Assembly: GCF_025665335.1 (NCBI RefSeq)
Contig: NZ_CP106869.1
Span: 2,196,501 to 2,260,500 of the forward strand
Source: Xanthomonas sp. AM6
GTDB taxonomy: Bacteria; Pseudomonadota; Gammaproteobacteria; Xanthomonadales; Xanthomonadaceae
Reading direction: 5' to 3'
Length of the DNA: 64,000 bases
Below are positions 9,441 to 24,501 of the stretch, piece by piece; positions within the stretch are counted from its first letter, which is position 1, and every line of letters starts with the position of its first letter. Made by a program: the position numbers and the translations under genes. The notes beneath the pieces are model-generated. The model searched no databases, was not told where the DNA came from, and saw only the letters and a list, made by a program, of their open reading frames with translations.

Positions 9441-12400
9441 ATGCGCCTGTCGACCATCAAGCTGTCCGGCTTCAAGTCCTTCGTCGATCCGACCACGCTG
9501 CACCTGCCGACCAACATGACCGGCATCGTCGGTCCGAACGGCTGCGGCAAGTCGAACATCATCGACGCGGTGCGCTGGGTGATGGGCGAAAGCTCGGCCA
9601 GCCGGCTGCGCGGCGATTCGCTGACCGACGTGATCTTCTCCGGCTCCTCGGCGCGCAAGCCGGTGTCGCAGGCCACGGTGGAACTGATCTTCGACAACAC
9701 CGACCACACCATCTCCGGCGAGTACGCCTCGTTCAACGAGATCTCGGTCAAGCGCCAAGTCAGCCGCGACGGCAGCAGCAGCTATTACCTCAACGGCACC
9801 AAGTGCCGCCGCCGCGACATCACCGACCTGTTCCTGGGCACCGGTCTGGGCCCGCGCAGCTACTCGATCATCGAGCAGGGCATGATCAGCCAGATCATCG
9901 AGGCGCGCCCGGAAGACCTGCGCGTGTACCTGGAGGAGGCGGCCGGCATCTCCAAGTACAAGGAGCGGCGCAAGGAGACCGAGACCCGCATCCGCCACAC
10001 CCGCGAGAACCTGGAGCGGCTGGGCGACCTGCGCGAGGAGATCGGCAAGCAGCTCGAGCACCTCAAGCGCCAGGCGCGCCAGGCCGAGCAGTACCAGGCG
10101 CTGCAGGAAGAGCGCCGGGTCAAGGATGCGCAGTGGAAGGCGCTGGAATACCGCGGCCTGGACGGCAAGCTGCAGGGCCTGCGCGAGGCGCTGGGCCAGG
10201 AAGAGACGCGCCTGCAGCAGTTCATCGCCGAACAGCGCGACGCCGAGGCGCGGATCGAGACCGGCCGCGTGCGCCGCGAGGAAGCCGCCGACGCCCTGAG
10301 CAAGGCCCAGGCCGAGGTCTACCAGGTCGGCAGCACGCTGGCGCGCATCGAGCAGCAGATCCAGCACCAGCGCGACCTGTCGCAGCGTCTGCACAAGGCG
10401 CGCGACGAAGCGCAACTGGCGCTGGCCGAGCTCGGCCAGCACATCAGCGGCGACGAGGCCAAGCTGGCGCTGCTGCGTGAGTCGGTGGACGTGGCCGGGC
10501 CGCAGCTGGAACAGCTGCAGGAAGACAACGAATACAAGCAGGAAGCGCTGCGCGAGGCCGAGGCCAGGCTGGCCGACTGGCAGCAGCGCTGGGAGGCGCA
10601 CCAGCGCTACACCGCCGAGGCCTCGCGCGCCGGCGAAGTGGAGCGCACCCGCGTCGACTACCTGGACCGGCAGTCGCTGGAAGCCGAGCGCCGCCGCGAG
10701 GCGCTGGCCGCCGAGCGCGCCGGGCTGGACCTGGACGCGCTGGCCGCCGCGTTCGAGCAGGTGGAACTGCAGCACGAGACCCAGCGCGCCGCGCTGGACG
10801 GGCTCAACGAACAGGTCGAGACCCGCAAGCAGGCGGTGGCGGCGCTGCAGGAACAGCAGCGCGGCGCGCAGGCCGAACTGGCCGAGGTGCGCAAGCAGGC
10901 GCAGGCCGCGCGCGGCCGGCTGTCGTCGCTGGAGACCCTGCAGCAGGCCGCGCTCGGCCAGGAGCAGGGCGCCGCGGTGGCCTGGCTGCAGGCGCGCGGG
11001 CTGGATTCGGCGGCGCGCGTGGGCGAGCGCATCAGCGTGGAGCGCGGCTGGGAGAACGCGGTCGAAGGCGCGCTCGGGCAATTGATCGAAGGCGTGCTGG
11101 TCGAGGCGCCGGAGACCCTGGTCGAGGCGCTGGGCGAACTCGGCGAGGGCCGCATCGCCCTGGTCAGCAGCGACGAGGACGCCGGCAGCTTCGCGCCGAC
11201 CTCGCTGGCGGCCAAGGTGCAGGGGCCGATCGCGATCCGCCGGCTGCTGTCGCGGCTGCACGCCGCCGAGGACCTCGCCGCCGCGCGCGCGTTGCTGCCG
11301 CAGCTGGGCGAGGGCGATTCGGTCATCACCCGCGACGGCGCGCGCCTGGGCGAGGGCTGGCTGCGCGTGTCGCGCTCCGGCGCGGCCAAGCAGGGCGCGC
11401 TGCTGCGCGAGCGCGAGATCCAGGACCTGCGCGGCCAGATCGACGCGCTGCAGGACCGCGAAGCGGAGCTGGACCAGCGCCTGGCCGGCCTGCGCGAACA
11501 GTCGCTGGCCGCCGAACAGCAGCGCGAGGAAGCGCAGCGCCAGCTGTACCAGGCGCACCGCAGCGTCTCCGAGCTGGCCGGCCAGTTGCAGAGCCAGCAG
11601 GGCAAGGTCGACGCCGCGCGCACCCGCATCGAGCGCATCGAGGCGGAGATCGCGCAGCTGCTGGAAACCCTGGACAGCAGCCGCGAGCAGGCGCGCGAGG
11701 CGCGTTCCAAGCTGGAGGACGCGGTCACCAGCATGGGCGACCTGGAGACCACCCGGCACGCATTGGAGAGCGAGCGCCGCCAGCTCACCGAAGCGCGCGA
11801 CCTGGCCCGCGATGCCGCGCGGCGGGTGCGCGAGGCGGCGCACGCGCTGGCCCTGACCCTGGAATCGCAACGCGCCCAGATCGCCTCGCTGAGCCAGGCG
11901 CTGGAGCGCATGGGCAACCAGCGCGGGCAGCTGGATTCGCGCCTGGGCGAACTCAGCGCGCAGCTGAGCGAAGGCGATTCGCCGGTGCACGCGCTGGAGG
12001 CCGAACACCAGGCCGCACTGAGCGAGCGCGTGCGCACCGACCGCGTGCTCGGCGAGGCGCGCGCGCTGCTGGACGGCATCGACAACGAATTGCGCGGCCT
12101 GGAGCAGACCCGCCAGCAGCGCGACGAGCAGGCCCTGGCGCAGCGCGAGCGCATCGCCCAGCGCCGCCTCGACCAGCAGGCGCTGGTGCTCAGCGCCGAG
12201 CAGCTGTCGGCCGCGGTGGTCAAGGCCGGCTTCGTGCTCGAAGACGTGATCAACGGCTTGCCCGAGCACGCCGATCCGGCCGAATGGGAGCAGGCGGTGC
12301 AGCAGATCGACGGGCGCATGCGCCGGCTGGAGCCGGTCAACCTGGCCGCGATCAGCGAATACGGCGAGGCCGCGCAGCGCGCCGAATACCTGGAAGCGCA

Positions 12401-12944
12401 GGACGTGGACCTGAACACCGCGCTGGAAACCCTGGAAGACGCGATCCGCAAGATCGACCGCGAGACCCGCGGCCGCTTCAAGGACACCTTCGATCGGGTC
12501 AATTCCGGCGTGCAGGCGCTGTATCCGCGCCTGTTCGGCGGCGGCCACGCCTACCTGGAGCTGACCGGCGAGGACCTGCTCGACACCGGCGTGGCGATCA
12601 TGGCGCGGCCGCCGGGCAAGCGCGTGTCCAGCATCTCGCTGCTGTCCGGCGGCGAGAAGGCGATGACCGCGGTGGCGCTGGTGTTCGCGATCTTCCAGCT
12701 CAACCCGGCGCCGTTCTGCCTGCTCGACGAGGTCGATGCGCCGCTGGACGAAGCCAACGTCGGCCGCCTGGCGGCGATGGTCAAGGAGATGAGCGAGAAG
12801 GTGCAGTTCCTGTTCGTCAGCCACAACAAGGCGACGATGGAGGCGGCGCACCAGCTCAGCGGCGTCACCATGCGCGAACCGGGCGTCAGCCGCCTGGTCA
12901 GCGTGGATCTCGAGGAAGCCGCGCGTTTGGCGGGCGCGGCCTGA
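9441..12944 (+). CDS. smc: Chromosome segregation ATPase SMC
   Basis: A 1167-residue SMC protein, the core of the ScpAB-SMC condensin that compacts and separates chromosomes. Walker A GPNGCGKSNI is at residues 31-40, two long Glu/Arg/Ala-rich coiled coils flank a hinge around residues 500-650, and the C-terminal head has the LLSGGEKAM signature and the Walker B stretch CLLDEVDAPLD. Start taken at ATG 9441 (MRLSTIKLSGFKSF), which places the N-terminal beta strand correctly; GTG or ATG codons further upstream add non-homologous residues. Presence of SMC rather than MukB fits xanthomonads. It is followed 58 bp later by zipA, a conserved order in the family. Confidence 0.97.
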   Translation: MRLSTIKLSGFKSFVDPTTLHLPTNMTGIVGPNGCGKSNIIDAVRWVMGESSASRLRGDSLTDVIFSGSSARKPVSQATVELIFDNTDHTISGEYASFNEISVKRQVSRDGSSSYYLNGTKCRRRDITDLFLGTGLGPRSYSIIEQGMISQIIEARPEDLRVYLEEAAGISKYKERRKETETRIRHTRENLERLGDLREEIGKQLEHLKRQARQAEQYQALQEERRVKDAQWKALEYRGLDGKLQGLREALGQEETRLQQFIAEQRDAEARIETGRVRREEAADALSKAQAEVYQVGSTLARIEQQIQHQRDLSQRLHKARDEAQLALAELGQHISGDEAKLALLRESVDVAGPQLEQLQEDNEYKQEALREAEARLADWQQRWEAHQRYTAEASRAGEVERTRVDYLDRQSLEAERRREALAAERAGLDLDALAAAFEQVELQHETQRAALDGLNEQVETRKQAVAALQEQQRGAQAELAEVRKQAQAARGRLSSLETLQQAALGQEQGAAVAWLQARGLDSAARVGERISVERGWENAVEGALGQLIEGVLVEAPETLVEALGELGEGRIALVSSDEDAGSFAPTSLAAKVQGPIAIRRLLSRLHAAEDLAAARALLPQLGEGDSVITRDGARLGEGWLRVSRSGAAKQGALLREREIQDLRGQIDALQDREAELDQRLAGLREQSLAAEQQREEAQRQLYQAHRSVSELAGQLQSQQGKVDAARTRIERIEAEIAQLLETLDSSREQAREARSKLEDAVTSMGDLETTRHALESERRQLTEARDLARDAARRVREAAHALALTLESQRAQIASLSQALERMGNQRGQLDSRLGELSAQLSEGDSPVHALEAEHQAALSERVRTDRVLGEARALLDGIDNELRGLEQTRQQRDEQALAQRERIAQRRLDQQALVLSAEQLSAAVVKAGFVLEDVINGLPEHADPAEWEQAVQQIDGRMRRLEPVNLAAISEYGEAAQRAEYLEAQDVDLNTALETLEDAIRKIDRETRGRFKDTFDRVNSGVQALYPRLFGGGHAYLELTGEDLLDTGVAIMARPPGKRVSSISLLSGGEKAMTAVALVFAIFQLNPAPFCLLDEVDAPLDEANVGRLAAMVKEMSEKVQFLFVSHNKATMEAAHQLSGVTMREPGVSRLVSVDLEEAARLAGAA

Positions 12945-12951
12945 CGTGACA

Positions 12952-12960
12952 TGCTAAATA
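12952..12960 (+). promoter_or_regulatory. Extended -10 promoter element for zipA
   Basis: TGCTAAATA is an extended -10 (TG-N-TAAATA) lying just after the smc stop and 43 bp before the zipA start; no clear -35. It suggests zipA has its own promoter as well as any read-through from smc. Confidence 0.4.
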
Positions 12961-13002
12961 CGTTCTCTTCCCCCTGCGCACCCCTGCCGGAGTAACCCCG
13001 CA

Positions 13003-13743
13003 ATGTCCGACATGGCAATGCTACGCATCGGCATCCTCGCCGCCGGTCTGCTGCTGATCGCGGCGATCTTCCTGTTCGGCCGCCCGAAGAAACCGACCCA
13101 GGGCCGGCGCGTGGAAGCCGCCGATCCGGTCGCGCCACCGCGGCGCGAGCCCTCGCTCGGCGACGCCGCGCTCTCCGCCGACGGCGAGGCCGTCGCCGCA
13201 CCCGACCAGGACGGCGCCCTCGGCCAGCCCGAACTGGGCCTGGCCGACACCGAATCGGCCACGGCCGAACTCGGCAAGCGGCCGAGCCAGGATTTCGACA
13301 AGATCGTCTCGCTGTACGTCGCCGCGCGCGCCGGCCAGGTGCTGCGCGGCGAGGACATCGTCGTCGCCGCCGAGAAGACCGGACTGGTGTTCGGCCACAT
13401 GAACGTGTTCCACCGCCTGGTCGAAGGCCACCCCGAGCGCGGCCCGATCTTCAGCATGGCCAGCATCATGAAGCCGGGCAGCTTCGACATGGCCCACATC
13501 CGCGAGATGGAGACCCCGGCGATCGCGTTCTTCCTGACCCTGCCGGCGCCGCTGACCGCGCTCGACGCCTGGGAAAAGATGCTGCCGACCGTGCAGCGCA
13601 TGGGCGAACTGCTCGACGGCGTGGTCCTGGACGACAGCCGCAACGCCCTCGGCCGCCAGCGCATCGCCCACATCCGCGACGAACTGCGCGCCTACGACCG
13701 GCAGCACCAGGCGCCGCCGCTGACGAAGGCGCCGCGCTGGTAG
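13003..13743 (+). CDS. zipA: Cell division protein ZipA
   Basis: Inner-membrane division protein that tethers FtsZ at the Z ring. The 246-residue product has an N-terminal membrane anchor (about residues 6-24, periplasm-out), a charged, Pro/Ala-rich linker (about 25-105), and the C-terminal FtsZ-binding domain (about 108-240, containing the AARAGQVLRGEDIVVAAEKTGL region). A GGAG ribosome-binding sequence precedes ATG 13003. ZipA upstream of ligA is a conserved gammaproteobacterial order; here the two are separated by a reverse-strand aminotransferase gene flanked by repeats, suggesting insertion between them. Confidence 0.93.
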   Translation: MSDMAMLRIGILAAGLLLIAAIFLFGRPKKPTQGRRVEAADPVAPPRREPSLGDAALSADGEAVAAPDQDGALGQPELGLADTESATAELGKRPSQDFDKIVSLYVAARAGQVLRGEDIVVAAEKTGLVFGHMNVFHRLVEGHPERGPIFSMASIMKPGSFDMAHIREMETPAIAFFLTLPAPLTALDAWEKMLPTVQRMGELLDGVVLDDSRNALGRQRIAHIRDELRAYDRQHQAPPLTKAPRW

Positions 13744-13756
13744 GGTGGGGCCGGGA

Positions 13757-13917
13757 GTGGGGATTGGGGATTGGGGATTCGTGAAAGCGAATCCACTGAC
13801 GCCTCCCTTCTTCCATCGGGAGAAGGTGCCCCGAAGGGACGGATGAGGGTACGGAATGGGCTAGGTAGGCGGCGAAGCCCGCTTTTACGAATCCCCAATC
13901 CCCAATCTCGAATCCCG
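13757..13917. repeat. Heptamer tracts and GGGAGAAGG element 3' of zipA
   Basis: GGGGATT-type heptamers (13757-13781) and their inverted counterparts, AATCCCC (13889-13917), bracket a segment containing a TCGGGAGAAGGTGCCCCGAA element (13816-13835). The same pair of elements occurs on the other side of the aminotransferase gene. Confidence 0.8.
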
Positions 13918-13924
13918 AGGCGCG

Positions 13925-15046
13925 CTACTTGCGCGCCTTCAGGAACGCCTCGCGGAACCGCATCATCTCCGCCTCGGTGCCGACGGTGACGCGCACCAGC
14001 TTCGGCCAGATCGGCCAGCTGCGGCCGACCATCACGCCTTGCTTGGCCATCGCCGCGGCGAACGCCTTGCCGTCGCGCTTGACGTCGACCATGAAGCAGT
14101 TGGACTGCGAGGGCAGGCACTTGTAGCCCTTGCCCTGCAGCCAGGCGACGGTGTCGTTGCGGATGCGCGCGTTCTCGGCGCGCCGCGCCGGCACCAGCTG
14201 CACGTCGCGCAGGCTGGCGATGCCGGCCGCGACCGCGGTCACCGCCACTGGGTTCTCGCCGAACGCGGCGAGCTTGGTCAGCAGTCCGGGCGAGGCCACC
14301 GCCAGGCCCAGGCGCAACCCGGCCATGCCGTACAGCTTGGAGAAGGTGCGCAGCACCAGCAGGTCCTGGCGCTGGCCGATCAGGTCGATCACCGACGGCT
14401 GATCGCTGTAGTGGATGTAGGCCTCGTCGACCAGCAGCACGCTGGAGGCGGGCTTGTTGGCCAGCAGCCATTCGATGTCGGCACGCGCGGTGATCGAGCC
14501 GGTCGGGTTGTTCGGGTTGCACAGATAGATCAGCCCGGCGTTCGGATCGGCGCTGGCCATCGCCTTGACGTCGTGTCCGCCGTCGGCGCGCAGCGGCACC
14601 CGCCGCACCGGCGCGCCGTTCGCGGCGGCGACGTCGGCCACCGCCTCGAAGGTCGGGTCGGCCACCACCACGCCGGCGCGGGCCGAGGTGAACGCACGCG
14701 CGGCGCGGTTGAGCGGGTCGCTGGAGCCGGGGTAGACCGCGATGTGGTTGCTGGGCAACTGGTGCTCGCCGGCGAACAGGGCGATCAGGTCGTTGGGCAG
14801 CTCGAACAGGTAGCGGCCGGCGCGCGGCAGGATCGCCTGGGCGGCCTCCAGCGCGGCCGGGGAGGGGCCCAGCGGGCACTCGTTGAAGTTCAGGTAGACC
14901 GGCCCGACGGCCGGCGCCACGCCAGGCGCCGCGGCCGCCGCCTTGCGCCTTGCCGCCTCCGCACCGGGCGCCAGGCCCAGTGCACCGACCGCCAGGCCCG
15001 AGGTGGCGAGGGAAAGGAAGGAACGGCGCGAAACGGGTAGCGACAC
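13925..15046 (-). CDS. Tat-exported PLP aminotransferase (HisC-like, fold type I)
   Basis: A 373-residue class I/II aminotransferase related to histidinol-phosphate aminotransferases but carrying an export signal. Residues 6-32 have twin arginines (SRRSFLSLA), a hydrophobic stretch and an alanine-rich cleavage region. The catalytic part is intact: CNPNNPTG at 176-183, DEAY at 207-210, the PLP lysine Lys237 in RTFSKLYG, and Arg245 downstream. Start is GTG at 15046 with GGAGAG five bases upstream, which includes the signal. HisC itself is cytosolic and normally sits in the his operon, so this is not the biosynthetic enzyme. Substrate unknown. It is inserted between zipA and ligA on the opposite strand and is flanked by dispersed repeats. 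Confidence 0.85.
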   Translation of the reverse strand: MSLPVSRRSFLSLATSGLAVGALGLAPGAEAARRKAAAAAPGVAPAVGPVYLNFNECPLGPSPAALEAAQAILPRAGRYLFELPNDLIALFAGEHQLPSNHIAVYPGSSDPLNRAARAFTSARAGVVVADPTFEAVADVAAANGAPVRRVPLRADGGHDVKAMASADPNAGLIYLCNPNNPTGSITARADIEWLLANKPASSVLLVDEAYIHYSDQPSVIDLIGQRQDLLVLRTFSKLYGMAGLRLGLAVASPGLLTKLAAFGENPVAVTAVAAGIASLRDVQLVPARRAENARIRNDTVAWLQGKGYKCLPSQSNCFMVDVKRDGKAFAAAMAKQGVMVGRSWPIWPKLVRVTVGTEAEMMRFREAFLKARK

Positions 15047-18003
<2,957 letters not shown>

Positions 18004-18043
18004 GCCGTCCGCACGCGCCACGCCGGGCGTTCGGAGCGCCGCG

Positions 18044-19003
18044 ATGAGCGAGGCCGTGGACCTGGACGCGCTGCGCCTGCGCGCCGCGCTCAACGCACGC
18101 ATCCGCGCCTTCTTCGCCGCGCGCGACGTGCTCGAGGTGGAGACGCCGATGCTGTCGGCGGCCGGCAACACCGAGCCCAACATCGACAGTTTCCAGACCC
18201 GCTTCAGCGGCCACGTCGACGCCGGCCCGGCGCTGCGCTGGCTGCGCACCTCGCCCGAATATCCGCTGAAGCGCCTGCTCGCCGCCGGCGTCGGCGACTG
18301 CTACGAACTGGGCCGGGTGTTCCGCAACGGCGAGGCCGGCGGCCGCCACAATCCCGAGTTCACCATGCTCGAGTGGTACCGGGTCGGCTGGAACCACCTG
18401 CAGCTGGTGGACGAGACCGTGGCGCTGGTGCGCGAGGCGCTGACGCTGGTCGCGCGCACGGCGACGCTGCAGGTGGTCACCTACCGGCAACTGTTCCTGG
18501 ATACGCTGGGCCTGGATCCGTTCCTGGCCCCGCTGGAGGCGCTGCAGCAGCCGTTGCGCGACGTGCGCATCGACGCGGCGGGGCTGACCCGCGACGACTG
18601 GCTCGACCTGCTGATGACCCATCGCCTGCAATCGGCCTTCCCGGCCCAGCGCATCACCGTGGTCCACGACTGGCCGGCCACGCAGTGCGCGCTGGCGCGC
18701 ATCCGCGACGCGCAACCGCCGGTGGCCGAGCGCTTCGAGCTGTACCTGGGCGGCTACGAACTGGCCAACGGCTACCACGAACTCAACGATGCCGCCGAGC
18801 AGCGCCGCCGCTTCCTGCGCGACCACGCGCTGCGCGAGGTGCGCGGCGCGGTGCTGCCGCCGCTGGACGAGCGCTTGCTGCAGGCCTTGCCGGCGCTGCC
18901 GGACTGCGCCGGCGTCGCCGTCGGCGTGGATCGCCTGCTGATGGCGATGCGCGGCACCGCGCGCATCGGCGACGTGCTCGCCTACGATTTCGCGCAAGCC
19001 TGA
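18044..19003 (+). CDS. epmA: EF-P--(R)-beta-lysine ligase (GenX/PoxA)
   Basis: A 319-residue paralogue of the catalytic domain of class II lysyl-tRNA synthetase, lacking the anticodon-binding domain. It attaches (R)-beta-lysine to the conserved lysine of elongation factor P, which relieves ribosome stalling at polyproline. Class II motif 2 is seen in CYELGRVFRNGEAGGRHNPEFTML (about residues 87-110), and motif 3 is the GVAVGVDRLLMA segment near the end. The matching aminomutase (epmB) and efp are not in this window. ATG 18044 is 40 bp after ligA, so co-transcription is possible. Confidence 0.93.
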   Translation: MSEAVDLDALRLRAALNARIRAFFAARDVLEVETPMLSAAGNTEPNIDSFQTRFSGHVDAGPALRWLRTSPEYPLKRLLAAGVGDCYELGRVFRNGEAGGRHNPEFTMLEWYRVGWNHLQLVDETVALVREALTLVARTATLQVVTYRQLFLDTLGLDPFLAPLEALQQPLRDVRIDAAGLTRDDWLDLLMTHRLQSAFPAQRITVVHDWPATQCALARIRDAQPPVAERFELYLGGYELANGYHELNDAAEQRRRFLRDHALREVRGAVLPPLDERLLQALPALPDCAGVAVGVDRLLMAMRGTARIGDVLAYDFAQA

Positions 19004-19136
19004 ACCGCGCGGCGTTCAGCAAGCGTCTTCTTGCTTTGTCGACACCGATGATGGTTTGATCCAGCCAAGCATGCGGTCGATGCGCGATGGAGTGGTCTTC
19101 GTTGTTCAGGTTCTACGCATGGGGGCAGCGCCAAGC

Positions 19137-19844
19137 ATGAAGTGGTCGTACGGGCTCGGCAGCTGGTGTTGGCTGGGATTGGCGGTCTGGGCATGGCCGG
19201 CGGCGGCGCCCGCGCAGGTGTCCGACGGCTATGCGGCCGCGGTGGTGCGCTGCGAGTCGCGCGACATGGGCTGGGTGCATTGCCCGATGCAGACCGAGCA
19301 GGGCGTGGAACTGGTCCGGCAGCTGTCCGACAACGACTGCATCCGCGGCAGCGAGTGGGGCTCGGACAGCACCGGCGTGTGGGTGACGCTGGGCTGCCGC
19401 GCCGAATTCCGCTCCAATCCGCCCGAACCTACGCGCAGCGCGATGCGCCGCGTGCTGCGCTGCGAATCCGATGGCCGGGTCGAGAGTTGCCCGGTGATGC
19501 TGCGCGGCGCGCCGGTGCGGCTGATGCGCCAGTTGTCCTCGGTGCCGTGCCGCGAGGAGCGCAGCTGGGGCGTGCGCCGCAACGAGATCTGGGTGTCGCG
19601 CGGCTGCCGCGGCGAATTCGAGATCGGCGCCAGCGACGGCTCCGGCTTCCCGGTCGGCGCGCGTCCGGTGCTGTGCGAATCCAAGGGCCGCTCGCGGCGC
19701 CGCTGCGGGGTCAGCATCCACGGCGGCGTGCAGCTGCGCCGGCAGCTGTCCGGCACCGCCTGCGTGCAGGACGACAGCTGGGGCTGGGACCGCGACGGCA
19801 TCTGGGTCGACAAGGGCTGCCGCGCCGAATTCAGCGTCAACTGA
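19137..19844 (+). CDS. Secreted DUF3011 protein with three cysteine-rich repeats
   Basis: Start taken at ATG 19137, which gives 235 residues with a clean signal peptide (about residues 1-24, cleavage near APAQV) and a GGGGGCAG sequence 9 bases upstream. After it come three homologous units of about 55-60 residues, each with the pattern C-E-S ... C ... RQLS ... C ... W ... G-C-R-(A/G)-E-F: one begins at CESRDMG, the next at CESDGR, the last at CESKGR. Four cysteines per unit suggest two disulfides each in the periplasm. The family is common in xanthomonads, but its function is unknown. It has no obvious operon partner. Confidence 0.85.
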   Translation: MKWSYGLGSWCWLGLAVWAWPAAAPAQVSDGYAAAVVRCESRDMGWVHCPMQTEQGVELVRQLSDNDCIRGSEWGSDSTGVWVTLGCRAEFRSNPPEPTRSAMRRVLRCESDGRVESCPVMLRGAPVRLMRQLSSVPCREERSWGVRRNEIWVSRGCRGEFEIGASDGSGFPVGARPVLCESKGRSRRRCGVSIHGGVQLRRQLSGTACVQDDSWGWDRDGIWVDKGCRAEFSVN

Positions 19845-19927
19845 GCGCGCCGCCCGGGGCCGGAGTCCGCCCGTGGCGGCGACGCCACCGCCTTTGCGAA
19901 TCCCCAACCCCCGATCCCGCGCCGTTC

Positions 19928-19942
19928 TACAATATGCCGATG
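19928..19942 (+). promoter_or_regulatory. mtnA -10 element touching the start codon
   Basis: TACAAT at 19928-19933 ends six bases before ATG 19940, so the predicted transcript would start at or next to the start codon and be leaderless. No Shine-Dalgarno sequence is visible. A heptamer-like tract (19896-19920) occupies the -35 area. Confidence 0.35.
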
Positions 19943-21004
19943 AACGCCGCCCAAGACATCGACTACGCCCGCTACGACCATATCCGCCCGATCCTGTGGA
20001 CCGGCGACGCGCTGGAGCTGCTGGACCAGCGCAAGCTGCCGTTCGTGGTCGAGCACGTGCAGTGCACCGACAGCGACCAGGTCGCCGCGGCGATCCACAC
20101 CCTGGCCGTGCGCGGCGCGCCGGCGATCGGCATCGCCGCCGGCTGGGGCGTGGTGCTGGCCGCGCGCGAGATCCAGGCCGACGACGGCGCGCAGGCGCTG
20201 GCCAAGCTGGAACCGGCGCTGCAGCGGCTCAATGCCGCGCGCCCGACCGCGGTGAACCTGGCCTGGGCGCTGATGCGCATGCGCAAGGCGCTGGCCGCGG
20301 CCGGCGCCGACTGGCGCGAGGCGATCGCCCGCGAGGCGCAGGCCATCGCCGAAGAGGACCTGGCCGCCAACCGGCACATGGGCGCGCTCGGCGCCGGCCT
20401 GATCGCGCCCGGCAGCGGCGTGCTGACCCACTGCAACACCGGCTCGCTGGCCACCGCCGGCTTCGGCACCGCGCTGGGCGTGATCCGCGCCGGCATGGCG
20501 CAGGGCCGCATCGGCAAGGTGTTCGCCGGCGAGACCCGGCCGTGGCTGCAGGGCGCGCGGCTGACCGTGTGGGAACTGCAGCAGGACGGCATCGACGCGA
20601 CCCTGATCGCCGATTCGGCCGCGGCGCACCTGATGAAGACCGGCGCGGTGCAGTGGGTGATCGTCGGCGCCGACCGGATCTGCGCCAACGGCGACACCGC
20701 CAACAAGATCGGCACCTACCAGCTGGCGATCGCCGCGCGCCACCACGGCGTCAAGTTCATGGTGGTGGCGCCGTCGTCGACCGTGGACATGGACACGGCC
20801 GACGGCGCGCAGATCGAGATCGAGCAGCGCGACCCGGGCGAGCTGTTCGGGGTGGGCGGGGTGCGCACCGTGGCCGACGGCATCGCCGCCTGGAACCCGG
20901 TGTTCGACGTGACCCCGGCCGAGCTGATCGACGCCATCGTCACCGAGCGCGGGGTGATCGAGCGCCCGGACGCCGAGCGCATGCGCGCCGCCTTCGCCGG
21001 CTGA
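19940..21004 (+). CDS. mtnA: Methylthioribose-1-phosphate isomerase
   Basis: Methionine-salvage enzyme converting methylthioribose-1-phosphate to methylthioribulose-1-phosphate. The product is 354 residues from ATG 19940; an in-frame ATG at 19934 would add two. Catalytic regions are seen as [18 protein letters not shown] (nucleophile-region Cys) and [19 protein letters not shown] (catalytic Asp). The related initiation-factor 2B alpha fold is recognisable by [13 protein letters not shown]. No other mtn gene lies nearby, so salvage genes are scattered in this genome. The next gene is gyrA, 211 bp downstream. Confidence 0.95.
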   Translation: MNAAQDIDYARYDHIRPILWTGDALELLDQRKLPFVVEHVQCTDSDQVAAAIHTLAVRGAPAIGIAAGWGVVLAAREIQADDGAQALAKLEPALQRLNAARPTAVNLAWALMRMRKALAAAGADWREAIAREAQAIAEEDLAANRHMGALGAGLIAPGSGVLTHCNTGSLATAGFGTALGVIRAGMAQGRIGKVFAGETRPWLQGARLTVWELQQDGIDATLIADSAAAHLMKTGAVQWVIVGADRICANGDTANKIGTYQLAIAARHHGVKFMVVAPSSTVDMDTADGAQIEIEQRDPGELFGVGGVRTVADGIAAWNPVFDVTPAELIDAIVTERGVIERPDAERMRAAFAG

Positions 21005-21101
21005 GCCGCAGCACGGCCGCGCGGCGCCCCGCAGCGGCCCGCCAGCGCACGCAAGTGCTTGTTCGGGCCGGCAAAAACCGGGCATTCGCGCGCCCTTCAT
21101 G

Positions 21102-21110
21102 CTAGAATCC
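21102..21110 (+). promoter_or_regulatory. Extended -10 promoter of gyrA
   Basis: TGCTAGAAT is an extended -10 (TG-N-TAGAAT), 105 bp before the gyrA ATG; no convincing -35. It would produce a leader of about 100 nucleotides. Confidence 0.5.
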
Positions 21111-21215
21111 GGCGGTTCGATCGACCGCTGCGCGCCGTAGGTTTTCGGCGCCGGCAGGCCCGCTTGCCGCGGGCCGGCGTCCTGGTCGATTAGCCACCAG
21201 ACTTACGGAACCCGA

Positions 21216-24053
<2,838 letters not shown>

Positions 24054-24074
24054 TCGCGCATGCGGGCAGCACAG

Positions 24075-24103
24075 GACGACGCCGGCGCAATGCCGGCGTC
24101 GTC
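24075..24103 (+). terminator. gyrA terminator hairpin
   Basis: A perfect 12-bp stem, GACGACGCCGGC (24075-24086) with GCCGGCGTCGTC (24092-24103), encloses a 5-base loop 21 bases after the gyrA stop and is followed by GTTTG, a short U-tract. Confidence 0.75.
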
Positions 24104-24501
24104 GTTTGCGGCGCGCATCGCCGACGCCATCCCGCTCGCATGCGCTGCTGCGGGTCGCGCCGGCGGCGTCCGCAATGGGGAACGCCGCGAAATAAGCCCG
24201 TTTTCGCTCCGGAGCGGGGCGTGAGGGTATGAGGCGAAGCCCTCGAAATCTCCGGCGGCACGCGGCTTCGCCAAGCCATCGTCCGCCCCCGCGCGGCGCC
24301 TTCAAGGAAACGGACAAAGTCCCGACGGAGAGGACGTTGCGGTCAGTAACAACGCAAGCTGTCTGGAACAAAGCATTGCCACTGTCTGCCGTGATAGAAC
24401 GCACGCCGTTCACCGCCGGCTTGGGATAACGGTGCGCGGCGCGATCGCGCCCCGGTCGCAGCGGATGCTCCGCGCGGCGGTTTTTCCTGTGAGGAACGGC
24501 A
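24104..24501. other. Non-coding gap between gyrA terminator and gcd
   Basis: About 400 bp with no supportable gene. It contains a GTGAGGGTATG element (24221-24231) similar to those near other genes here, and a CGTTG-N10-CAACG inverted repeat (24335-24354). AT content rises towards 24340-24430, where the gcd promoter is expected; TTGCCA (24376-24381) is present, but no matching -10 at normal spacing. Confidence 0.5.

Noticed and set aside
9306-12851. Minus-strand frame of 1181 codons opposite smc
   Set aside because: Exact antisense of the SMC gene, without domain features.
13925-15046. hisC as the gene name for the exported aminotransferase
   Set aside because: The Tat signal, its isolation from other his genes and the gene position argue against the biosynthetic enzyme.
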